A stretch of DNA of 60,000 bases from positions 454,001-514,000 of the forward strand of contig JACVTC010000089.1 of assembly GCA_016946835.1 (NCBI GenBank), read 5' to 3'. The DNA is from Neocallimastix lanati (nom. inval.). Taxonomy: Eukaryota; Neocallimastigomycota; Neocallimastigomycetes; Neocallimastigales; Neocallimastigaceae. Position numbers and translations under genes: made by a program. Within the stretch, counting starts at the first letter, position 1, and every line of letters begins with the position of its first letter. Shown piece by piece: positions 18,974 to 38,440 of the stretch. The notes beneath the pieces were generated by a model, which saw only the letters and a list, made by a program, of their open reading frames with translations, did no database searches and was not told where the DNA came from.

Positions 18974-21690
18974 TTATGTTATTTCTGTACCATTTTTATA
19001 TAATTTGTATCCTTTAGATCTAATTTTACTATTACATGTTTGCTTATTAAAATTAGCATTTCTATATGATTCCACGTTGGAACAATTTATTATATGCCTT
19101 AATGCACGTAGACTTTCTTGAAAATTAAGATTTAATTCTTCTTCTGAATCACTATCTGAATCAAAACAAGAATCTAAATCAAATAAATCTATATTGTCTT
19201 TTTCCGTAACATCATTTTTTATATTATTATCTAAATTATTCTCAGATTTTTCGATATCTTTAGTTTCATTGCTAACAATATTGACATCAGTCAAGAAAGT
19301 TTTATTTTCATTAATATTTACTGTTGTTACATTATTATTGTTATTAGTTTCAACTTTTTCATCTGAATTAGTGTTTTCCTTTTTATCTTTTTCTACAGCA
19401 ATGATACTTTTTGCAACAATATCATATGGATCTATATCATTTTCTTGTCTTATTTTGATCATTTGTTTAATATCCTTTAAGGAAGGTAATTTTCCATTTC
19501 TTATTATAAATTTGATTTCATCATCAGTATATTTAAATTCTCTTCTTATAGTTCTTCTTAGGCTAGGATCATCTAATATATCGTTTTTAACTTTATGTGT
19601 GAATGCAGTATTAAATTTTTTTTTTAACTTTGTATTATAAAAGAGTGTAATATCATAATTACTATTGCTTTTTAAAGGTGACGGTAATATTTCATCTGCT
19701 TCTTTTAAATATATTGGATCACAAATAGAAATCATATATATTGAAGGAAGTATTTTTATAGGATCAAAAGAAATTTCTTATAATAAAATTTTAAATTTAT
19801 ATAATTTATCAATTTTTAGTCATGTTTTAAAATATATAACAATTTTTTTTCATATTATTAATGTACTATTATTATACCTTCTTGTTTATGAGTTGTTTTA
19901 AAATGAAATTTCCGTATAACAGGATTTCCTTCAAGATATATTCTTTTTAATTTTGGAAGCCACACAATACCCATTAAGGCTTCTAAATTATCTATTTTGT
20001 TAAAAGTAAATGATAATTCTTCTAATTTTCTGAATCCGTCATATTTTTTATTTCCAAGTATTCCATATGATGTACTTGCTCTACTGGAATTATTCGAATT
20101 TGTTGGTTCTGATACTGTAGGATAAAAACATAAAAATGATTTAAATTTATTTTTATTTATATTTAAAATTTGTAATCTATAAAAAATCGATTTATTAATA
20201 TTTAGATTATTCAGTGGTTTTACATAATATTTATAATATAATAAATTTATATGTAGCATTACTCAGGAAGTTTTGACAATAAAATCAAATATTCTTGATC
20301 ATCTAAATTATTATTTTCCAATATAAGTGTCTGTAATAATTTAAATCCTTTATTCATTTTGACTTCAACTAGTATATTAATAATAAAAAAAGATATTTAC
20401 ATTAAATAATATATTATTGATATCAATAAAAACATTAAAATTTCTCAATTTTTAATATTTGATAATGATATATCATTTCGAATAATTTATACCTATTATT
20501 TCATTTCCCTTTTTCATTTGAGAATAAGCTTTTAATGCATAATTATATTCATTAAAATATTCTTCATTTTTATCGGAAGGTTTATTTAATATATCATTAT
20601 TTTTTTTATCTTCAATATTTTTTAAATCTTGTTCAGCAATTTCTTCTCCAACTTTATTATATTTATCCATTATTTCTTGAACAATGACACTAAGATCTGG
20701 ATCAACATCTGTTGGTAATGAATTTAATTCATTATAAGCTATATTTAGATAAACCAAATTTGGAAGAAGAGATAATACAGTTAATGATGAAGGAGAAATT
20801 CTATTAAATGATAAATCTAGGTACTATTTAAACAATAAATAATTAATATATTATTGAATATAAATTAATAAAATTATTATTTTATTATTTTATTAAAAAT
20901 AATAAAGAATAAAAATTATATACTAACTTGTAAATAATGAAAGTTATAAATAATTTCTATACTTTCAAGTCTTTTTATTCCATTACATTGTAAATTTAAT
21001 GTTCTTAGTTTTGGGAAATTTTTAAAATAATGCATTTGTAATTTATTTTCAGCAGCATGAATTACTTCAACATTTGTAAATAACATTGTATCTTGCTCCA
21101 TTACATATTCCAAATCTCTATCTTCAATATGTAATGAAAAGACATTTTCTGGATTATCTTTGTTTGAACAATTAAGCTTATTTTTAATAATATTATATAA
21201 ATATTTTAATATTTATATAGTAATTATAATTATTAAAATATTTTATATTGAATATTTTTATACCATGAAATAACCATCTAATAAATGTGATATTTCCATA
21301 TATTTTTTATCTTCATCACATTTTATTTTAAAAGTTACATTTTTCTTTTGATTTCTTTTTTTGATGATAATTCCTAAATTTTCTGGTTCTATTTTTTTTT
21401 CATAGTTATTATCATCACCGAATTGCAAATTTAAATTTACTATACTTTTATTCTTCCTCTTTTGTTTTTCTAAAATATTTATTTATAATTAGACTCTATA
21501 CAAATGATCTAATATTTGATGATATATAACAATATTTATTATATAATATAAATCTATTACCATTTTCTAAAATTAAACTAACATTTGAGTTTGAACAGTT
21601 ATTACATATCATTGAATCATTTTTGTTTTGATTAATTGTTTGAATATTTTCATTTTGAATTATACTATTATTTATATTATTTTTGATCAT
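18974..21690 (-). CDS. XRRA1: XRRA1-like leucine-rich-repeat protein
   Basis: Seven exons on the minus strand: 21561-21690, 21264-21469, 20928-21176, 20493-20823, 20263-20368, 19878-20176, 18974-19776; 707 aa. LRRs run from about residue 148 to 430: FTNVEVIHAAENKLQ, then FPKLRTLNLQCNGI, YLDLSFNRISPSSL, LVYLNIAYNELNSLP, LQTLILENNNLDD, LQILNINKNKFKSF, LEELSFTFNKIDNL and LKRIYLEGNPV. The VIHAAENKL...FKNFPKLRTL block and the long helical insert after an LRR match the X-ray radiation resistance-associated protein 1 family as I know it; human XRRA1 is of similar length. The last exon is low-complexity and acidic (DLFDLDSCFDSDSDSEEEL), with a basic segment DDPSLRRTIRREFKYTDDEI. XRRA1 orthologues tend to occur in flagellated organisms, which would suit a zoosporic fungus; that role is inference. 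The N-terminus is Asn-rich and low complexity. Confidence 0.75.
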
Positions 21691-22840
21691 TTTGGTATTT
21701 GTATTTAATATTTTTACTAATTTTTTTCTTTTGAATCATCAGTTTATTAAAAAGTCATTTTATTTTATTATCATTAATTATATATTTATATTATTAATAT
21801 TATTTATTTATACGAAACAATTATATGGAAAAATAAAATTTTATTAAAATTCAAAATTTTTATAATATATAAATAATTTTATTAAATAAAATTTAAAAAT
21901 TTTATTTAATAAAATTTTTAATTAAGAATTTTAAAATTAAAATTTCAAAGTTGAATTAATCAAAAATAACAGTTTTTTTGGTTTTTATTTAATAAGATAT
22001 AGAGAATGGGAATCTTATATAAATTATATTATTAATAAATTAAAAATAATTAGAAAATATGAAATACGGAAATAATATTTATTTTCAGGATGAGTCTCTC
22101 GAGGAAAAGTTCATAATAACATTAGGTATGGAGATGATTTCAACTTTTCTGTGAATTAAACCATATAGAATCATCGTATGAAAGGAAATTTAATACTAAA
22201 ATATTGATTAAAATATATTGTATTATATTACATTATACTATTTATTACTTGTATTAGTATAATTCTAATTTTTATACACATAAAATTAAAATTTATATAA
22301 ATAAAATTAATCATAAATATAAAATTATGAAAAATATTATTTAAAAAAAAAAATAAATAAATAAATAAAATAAAAAATAATAATAAATTATAATTATTAT
22401 ATTATAAATATATATATGAGAAATAATATTATAGATTTTTATCGAAAATTAATAAAATTAAATATAAATAAAATATGAGAAATCGTTTAATTATTAAAAA
22501 TTAATATAATTTCTTTTTTTTTTTTTTTTTTTGAATTTTATTAATTTTAATTTATAATTAATAAATAAAAAATATTTATTTATTAATAATAAAGTAATTA
22601 TAAATAAAATGTATATATAAATTTCATATCATATGGCAAAAATAATTATATATACATGTAAATACTCTATATGTTTCAGATAATTCTAAAGATACATAAT
22701 TGCAATTTAAATATTAACCAATTTAAATTAATTTTTTATCATTAATAGTTATTAATATTACTATTATTACAATTATTAATTTTAAATATAATTATTAAAA
22801 AATATTAATAATTATTTATTTAAAAAGTCAATAAAAATTT
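21691..22840. other. Intergenic region with one coding-like fragment
   Basis: 1.15 kb between two minus-strand genes. Mostly A/T, with a TTTAATAAAAT inverted repeat near 21880-21920. A segment at about 22088-22200 has markedly higher complexity and codon-like composition (see the findings). Confidence 0.5.
22088..22200 (+). pseudogene. Possible relict exon, unknown gene
   Basis: After a TTTTCAG acceptor-like site the plus strand reads DESLEEKFIITLGMEMISTF and then hits a stop. One frame over it continues CELNHIESSYERKF. The codons (CTC GAG GAA AAG TTC, ATG GAG ATG) are richer in G/C than the surroundings. There is no partner exon nearby in a consistent frame. I do not recognise the family, and chance cannot be excluded. 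Confidence 0.25.
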
Positions 22841-30619
<7,779 letters not shown>

Positions 30620-32990
30620 TTTATATTATTTTATTTTAATTTATTCTTAAATAATTAATATCAATATTATAAAAAAAAAAAAAGTAAATAAATAAATAAT
30701 AAATTATTAATTAATTTCTGTCATATAAAATTATAGACATTTAAGTATTTAAAAAAAAAAAAAATGCTTTATCATAAAATTACACTTATTATAAACATCA
30801 AATTATTTTATTTTTTTTTTTATATATAAATAATATAATATATAATTAGGAAAATAATTATATATAAAAATATATAGTTATTATAAATAAAATATTTTCA
30901 ATAAAAAAATTATAAATAAAATATTTTCAATAAAAGAAAAAAAATAAAGTTTTATTAGTTATGGAAGATAAATTTGGTTATTTAATATAAATTATATTTT
31001 TTTTATTATTTAATAATCTAAACGATCAAAAAAATTTTTTCCCATATTACTTTTTTAAAAGAAAATTTTTACATTATAAAAACATACAAATATAAATATA
31101 TTAATTACAACTCTAATTTTAATAAAGTAATTTATAACAATTAAAAGATATTTTTATTTGTTAATATACAATTATTTCATATTTATTGTAAAATTATAAT
31201 AATTAGAAGAAATAAAAATAAAATAAAATAAAATAAAATAGTTTTTTATAATTAAATCTTGTAAATATTTATTTTTTTAATACCTTTATTTGACTTTAAA
31301 TATTATATATTAAAAAATTAAAATATTTTTAATTTAAAAATATATTTTAATTTGTTATATATTTTTATTTAATCTAGTTTTTGTATAATAATAATATATA
31401 ATAATAAATTATAATATTAATATATTCATTTTAATATCTTAAAAGTGTAAATTATTTATTAACATGGTATTTTGGTAAATAATAATAATAAAGATGTTTT
31501 AAACTTATAGTATAAAAATTTTTGATTATTAGTAACATAAATAACATAAATATTTTTGATTATTAGTAACATAAAAAACATAAATATTTTTGATTATTAG
31601 TAACATAAAAAACATAAATATTTTTGATTATTAGTAACATAAAAAACATAAATATTTTTGATTATTAGTAACATAAAAAACATAAATATTTTTGATTATT
31701 AGTAACATAAATAACATAAAAAATTATACTATAGTAATATTTATTAATAATTAAATTCATATATTTAATTTATTTTAATATTAGATAAAAATTTTTACTA
31801 TTTATATACAGTAAAATAAAATATAAAATTTAATTATACTATTATTTAATTATAATTTATTTTTTAATATTAATTAAAAAAAAGATGGTTTTATTATAAT
31901 TAAAAATTCAAGTTTATATAATAGTAAATCATTAAAATATAATATATATTTTATTCTTCATAATTTAATAAATATATAAAAATAATTATTAAAAGTATTT
32001 AAAATGTGATATATTTCAAAAAAATTGATGATTTACAAAATATTTATTTATTTATTTATTTATTTATTATTTATTTATATAATAAAAAATTACAGTTATA
32101 AATATAAATAAATATGAAAATATTTTATTTTATTTTTTTTTATTTTTTTTATTTTTTTTATTTTTTTAATCTTTTTTATTTTATTTTATTTTATTTTATT
32201 TTATTATTTTTTATTATCAAATATATAAATATATATATATATATTTAATTATGAAATTATTATAAAATAAAATATTTATTTAATTATTATTTATTTACTT
32301 ATTTATATAAAAAAATTTATATATAATACGCCACCCTAAAATTACTAACTTATAATTAATCACGTGTGCCCAGATATGAGGGACTTTTATGTGCAATAAT
32401 TTATAAGTAGTGGGTTTTTTAAATAATGGTTGTTTAATAAATTTTATTAATTAAATTATAATATTCGTACAATTAAAATAATAATTCTAATTCCTAAAAT
32501 TTTACAAGAGAGTTCTCTATTTCTAATATAAATAATAAATCTATTTATAAGAAATAGGTAATATATTAATTATATATTCTAATATATAGAACTATATAAA
32601 TTTTATATGAATTAAAGCATTACATATTGAAATAAAATAAAATAAAATTATTATTATCAAAGATATAAATTTAATATATTTAATAATAATTATATACAAA
32701 TTTGTTAATAAACATGTTTTATATCAATATTATAGTTTTATGTTAATATTTATTTATTTTATATTAACATAATGGATATAATTTTATTTTTATTTTAATA
32801 ATATTTAAAAACTACTATAAATTATATTTGATATATTATTGTAAATTATTGAAACTTTTTAAATATTACAATATTTTAATATGGATTATATTATTTAGAT
32901 TTATTACTATCAAATTATTTTTGCTTTATTATTTTATATGCTATTTTATTTTTTTATAATCTATTTTATATTTCTTTTAATATTTTCTTT
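30620..32990. other. 2.4 kb intergenic region
   Basis: Lies upstream of the ePHD gene start (-) and downstream of the first receptor gene's stop (-). Contains the 34-bp minisatellite, T-rich runs near 32120-32210, and an isolated segment of higher G/C at about 32328-32410 including CACGTG and an imperfect inverted repeat (ACTAACTTATAA against TTATAAGTAGT). No exon seen. Confidence 0.6.
31516..31735. repeat. 34-bp minisatellite, about six copies
   Basis: Tandem copies of a unit containing TTTTTGATTATTAGTAACAT followed by AAAAAACATAAATA, nearly identical to each other; the first and last copies are slightly diverged. Confidence 0.92.
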
Positions 32991-35865
32991 TTAATAATTA
33001 TATTGAACATATGCTTCAGGTGTTACATTACTTCTATATGCATAAGAATTGCTATTACTATTACTATTACTATTACTATTATTATAATAATTATTATTAA
33101 AGCTATTATAGCCACTATAATTATTATTAAAACTATTATTATAATTATTTAGAGCCTCAGATGATCCATTCATACTATTATTGTAATGATTATTTCTTTG
33201 AGCCATATTATTATAATAGTCATTTTCAACATTTTGCATATTAATGTAGCCATTCTTTTCAGATTTAGTAGAGTATGAATTAGTATTATTAATATTATTA
33301 TTTTGATTATTACTTGGTCTAGATGATGGTTGAGAATTTGGATTTTGGGATGAACCTGTCATATGCAATTTCCAGAATTTTGGAATAAACATGAAAGTCA
33401 AAAGAATAACAGATGATAAAATAATCATTAATGATTGTATAATGAAAATAACTGAATGTCCAAGAGATGCCACTGCAGAAATTATAAGTTGAATAATCAT
33501 ACAAATCATAATACCATAAATAGATAAACCAATAACTTTTGATTCATTATAATCTGAGTAAACGTTTCTAACTTTAATTGCTAAATAGCAACCATATAAA
33601 AGGATAATAGCATTAATAATAAGTAGAGCATATTGGAAATAGCTACCAAGATTTCCAACATTACTACAAGTATAATAATGCATTTTTGGGTTTATGTACT
33701 TAATAATTGGTTTCATTCTATCAAGATAAGTCCATAAACCAACAATGATAAGTTCCAATAAAAGAATACTTCCACTGTAAATTAATAAATATTTATCTTG
33801 TACTTTAATATCTGATTTATCGAAAATAACTTTAATTCTGAAAGTCTTAACAAATAATGCTAAGAATGAAAATCCAAATGCTAATACAATGACAGTTGGT
33901 CTAATAGCACATATTATTTCGTTTGGTTCACCAATATAGGTAAAGACAGAACCAAATGCAATTAAAATACCTATAAGCATAAAGTATAAGAAAAGAGGAG
34001 AGGATCTACGAATAACTAAGGCACCTCTATTTTTAATGGTAATAATAAATACTACAAGAGTAACAATAATACCAATAACTGAAACACCACCAATAATAAT
34101 TGCTGTCATGTCTGTCCAATTAATATATTTATTTTCAAAATAGTTACTTAATTTATCTAATGTATCATCGTTAAATCCTTTCCTTGATTTATATGTTTCC
34201 TTAGCACAATTATCATAACTGTCACTAAAGATGGCTGAAAAGTGAGTATTCGTTACACCATCATTTCTTGTGAATCGAGCAATGGGTTTTACAACAATAT
34301 TGTTGATAATTGAAGAGTAAAGATCACAATTAACTCTTGTACAATATTCAGTTTTAAGAGCGTCATTAAATATATCAAGATATGGTGGAACACTTTTAAA
34401 AACTATTTCATTTGTAAGAGATTTAAGGAATTCCTTTGAGGTTAAATCCTTTATAACACTCGTTAATAATTCAATTGGTTTCGAATTTTCTCTTTTAAGA
34501 ATTGTTAAAAATACACCTCTAGCTATAGATCTACTTTCATCTGGTTTATTTCCTGACTTAAGATTTCTTGATATTGAATAACCTATACCACTATCTTTTA
34601 TAAGATTTTCATAAGAAGCCCAGTTTTTCATATAGACAATTTCACCTCTCATGAAACCTTCTTTTAAAAGATCAGCATCACTATTCCATTCTTTTTCTAT
34701 TATTATCCAGTTTCATTATTTTTAAAGGTTATATTATTAATATAAGATTTAAATAAAAAATTTTTTATCAATATCTATATGAATATCAAAACAAAATAGA
34801 AATAATAAATAAATATAAAATATAAATACTTACCATTAAAAATTTCATCTGAAAAAAGTTTAAAAAACGTTTTCATAGCTTCACCGGCTTCTTTTCCATA
34901 TAATGTAAAGTTATCATTATTACTGAAATTTGAAATTGCTTCAACATAATTATAATAATATCCTCTCCAATCTATATATTAAATATTAAAATTTATATTT
35001 ATTAGTTTCTATTATAGTAATTATATTTTTTTTCTTCTAATTTTATATAGTATTAATTCATACCATTAAAGTGGCATGCATATTTAGCCGTTCTTCCAAA
35101 AGTTGAGTCCACTTTCAAATCTTTTGAGATATTAATTAAATCATCATATGTTGTTGGTGCTGTCGTAGTTTTATTTGTATTATAATAAAGAACACTGAAA
35201 TCTAATAAAAATGGCTAATATAATTTATTAATTTTTTTAAAAAATATATATATTAATATATATTTCATCTTTTGTTAATATTTTTATCTATTATATATAA
35301 AATATATTTTTTTTTTTTTTAAAAAGAAAAAAAAAAAAAAAACTTACAAGACCAAATACTTCTTTCTTTTTTTTCTCATCATATATTGTAACATCTTCCA
35401 ATAAATCTTTATATATTCCATTTTCTGAATTTATTCTTTCTTCAATTTCCGAATCAATTGTTAACGGTACCATATTAGAACTATGACTTATTGTCCATAT
35501 TGGGTCAACCATAGATATATCACAATTGGTCGAAGTAACCCTTTCAATGGCATTAAAATCAGAATCTGGAATTATAAACTGAATTTGATTGCCAGGGTTC
35601 TTATTATAAGTATTATAAAGAGCTATAATAGTATCATTTAAATAACTATAATTCTTCCAAATACATATTTTCACTATTTCAGCATTAATATGTAAAACTT
35701 TTTAAATATTATAAATAAATATTAAATAAATTTTACTTATTAATACTCTTTTTTTTTTTTTTTTTTTTTTTAATTTTAAATAATTTTAAAATATTTTATA
35801 ATATATTGTTAATAATTAATCTTACATAATAAAAAGAATAACGACAGTATTTTCATTTTATCCAT
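32991..35865 (-). CDS. Chimeric receptor: solute-binding ectodomain plus class C GPCR-like 7TM (copy 1)
   Basis: Five exons on the minus strand: 35826-35865, 35348-35697, 35064-35214, 34834-34971, 32991-34696; 794 aa. Exon 1 plus the start of exon 2 give a signal peptide (MDKMKILSLFFLLFLHINA). The ectodomain (about 20-420) resembles bacterial family-1 extracellular solute-binding proteins: KICIWKNYSYLNDTI, NCDISMVDPIW, EVFGLPFLLDFSVLYYN across a splice junction, TYDDLINISKDLKVD, the WRGYYYNYVEAIS segment, and KNWASYENL. Seven membrane segments follow from about residue 425 (MTAIIIGGVSVIGIIVTLVV; LFLYFMLIGILIAFGSVFTY; VIVLAFGFSFLALFVKTFRI; LLIYSGSILLLELIIVGLW; YALLIINAIILLYGCYLA; IYGIMICMIIQLIISAVA; IILSSVILLTFMFIPKFW), matching class C (GABA-B/metabotropic) GPCRs, including the FxPK at the end of TM7. 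The cytoplasmic tail is Asn/Ser-rich. Ligand unknown; a sugar is a reasonable guess from the ectodomain family. Confidence 0.9.
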
Positions 35866-37567
35866 TTTTTTATTGTTTTGTTTAATAATTAAATGTTTAA
35901 CTATGATTTTTAATGTTATTTAAAAATTATATTATTTCCTTTCGCTTTTTATTTTTGTTTCTATTTTGTATTTCTGTTCTTTTTTTTTTTTTTTATTTCT
36001 ATTTTTTTATTCCTTATTTATTGAACATAAAAATTTTTTAACTAGTTATTCTATATTATAAATTTTATTTTACTTTTATATATTTAATATTAATAGGTTT
36101 TCTTTTTTCTTTTTTTTTAAAAAAAAAAATTTATTAACTATTTAATAGAAAAAAATATTTTCGCATTAGAAGCTTCCTATTTTATTAAATAGAACAAACT
36201 ATAATTTTTTTTTGTAATAGAAAATTTGTAAGAGATATGTTTTAATTTTATTTCATCTGGTTTTTGAATAAAAACTTTAATGTTAATTTATAGCTTTTTT
36301 ATTAATTCTTAAAAAAAAAAAAAGAAATATCACTTTTATATAAAAACATCTATAATAAAAATAAAAACAATATATTCTTTTTTTTTCTTTTTTAATAACA
36401 AAAAAAAAAAAAAGGAAGAATAAAAAGTTCTTAAAAAAAGATGAAAATCTTCTTTTATATATGATATTTTATAAAATAACAGATTAAATATTTTTAAATT
36501 ATATTTATATATTTAAAAATGAAGATTAGTATATTAGTAATATGAATTATAAATAATAATATATCAAATTATGTTTTTTTTTTTTTTAACAATAAAATAA
36601 TAATAATTAAAATAAAATAATAATAAAAATAAAAATAAAATCATTTTATCAAATAAAAAAAAAATTTAATCTAAATATTATTAAAACAAATTAAAATGTA
36701 TACAAATTTTGTATTATATTTTAAAAAAAATCAACAATATTTAGTTTCAATATAAATTATAATTAGTAATTAGTATTATATTATTAAATAATAATATGAA
36801 TAATTATTTTGAACAACAATATATAAATGAATTTATGGAATATTTAATTAAATTAAAACATTATCAATTTAAGAAAATAAAATTAAATATAATAAAATAA
36901 AAAAAATATAAAAAATATATATATTAAAATTTATTTATATAAATTAATATTTAAATTAAAAGATAAAATATAAAGGTTGAAGAATTCAATATATAAATTA
37001 TTATTTAAAAATTATTGAGGTAAAAATAATTGAATAGTTGGTTAATTTAAAATAAAATAATAATAATAATTGGAAAATTTTAATATTATTATTTCAATCA
37101 ATAATTTAAATTTTTAATAAAATATAATCTAATTATATATAATACCAAAATTAGCATCTTTTATATGAATTAAATATTAAAAATAGATATTGTTTTGTTT
37201 ATTAATAATTATCATACAAAAAAGTTTTAATAAATATAATACAATTATACAATACACAATACACAATATATTATATAAATATATTTTTATAATAAATTCT
37301 CCAATAATTAAATTGATTTTTATTGTATATATTAAAATTCACATTATTTAAGAGTTGAAGTCATATAAAAAATTTACCGAAAGTAAATTTAATCATATAT
37401 TATAAATCTACACATATATAATTAAATATATTAATAATATATATGTATAATAATATAATATATAAATAATGTATTTTACAAATTTTAAAATTTTCATTGA
37501 GCTTAGTTAATATATTTTTACTAATATTAAAATTAATAGAATATAACAAGAAAATTTATAAAAATTA

Positions 37568-37697
37568 GTTTTTTTTTTCTATGAAATATTATATTTTTAT
37601 GAAATATTATAGTAGTTTTTTTTTTCTATGAAATATTATATTTTTTTATGAAATATTAAAATATTATATTTTTTTTATGAAATATTATATTTTAAGT
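37568..37697. repeat. Degenerate ~20-bp tandem repeat
   Basis: Five or six copies of TATGAAATATTATATTTTT-like units separated by T runs of variable length. Confidence 0.75.
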
Positions 37698-38334
37698 TTT
37701 TATTCTTAAAAATGTTGTTAATTTATTTAATTATAATCTTAACATTTTTATTTTTTTTTTTTATAAATAAAAATATTTAAAAAAATTAAATCAAAATAAA
37801 AAAAAAATTAAAATTTCAATTATTTTGAGGATAATTTTACACAATATATGAATATATGGTACCACAAATTAATAAATAACAATTAATGTTACATTTAATT
37901 TAAAAATTAAAACTAATAAAGATGAAAATCATAGATTTATAAATATTTTTTATAATGACTTAATATATAAAAATTAAAATATTACTTTTATTATTATTGT
38001 TATTGTGATTATTATTATTATTATTAATATTGTTTAATTGTTGTTTAATATTAAAAATGATAAAATATAAAAATATTCATCTAAATATCTTATAATTATA
38101 TATAATATAATTAAATAATTAAATAAAATATTTAAATAAAATTAATGTGAATAGTAAATAGAAGATTTTTTTTAAATTAAATTATACATTTTATTTTATT
38201 TATTTATTATATTGTATTACTAAATTGATAATAAATATATATTTAATGTAATTATTTAAAAATAATCATTACTATTGATTAATCTATTATTATTTGAAAG
38301 TTCATCAATAAATAACTAAAAAAAAAAAAAAATA

Positions 38335-38440
38335 ACATAAAATAACAAAAAATAAAATAAAATAAAATAAAATAAATAGTAGAAATAAAAATTAGTGTAG
38401 ATTGAATTAAATAAAATAAAATAAAATAAATATATTAAAA
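38335..38440 (+). repeat. TAAAA microsatellite with a diverged copy of the 46-kb minisatellite unit
   Basis: AAAATAAAAT runs bracket TAGTAGAAATAAAAATTAG...GTAGATTGAATTAAAT. This is the same order of elements (TAGTAGAA...TA, then AGATTNAAT, then AAAATAAAAT) as the unit of the arrays at 46.1 and 47.0 kb. Confidence 0.6.

Noticed and set aside
22088-22115. Hammerhead ribozyme-like string GGATGAGTC...GAGGAAAAG
   Set aside because: The invariant CUGANGA and CGAAA core positions are not met and no flanking stems I and III are visible; a coding reading fits better.
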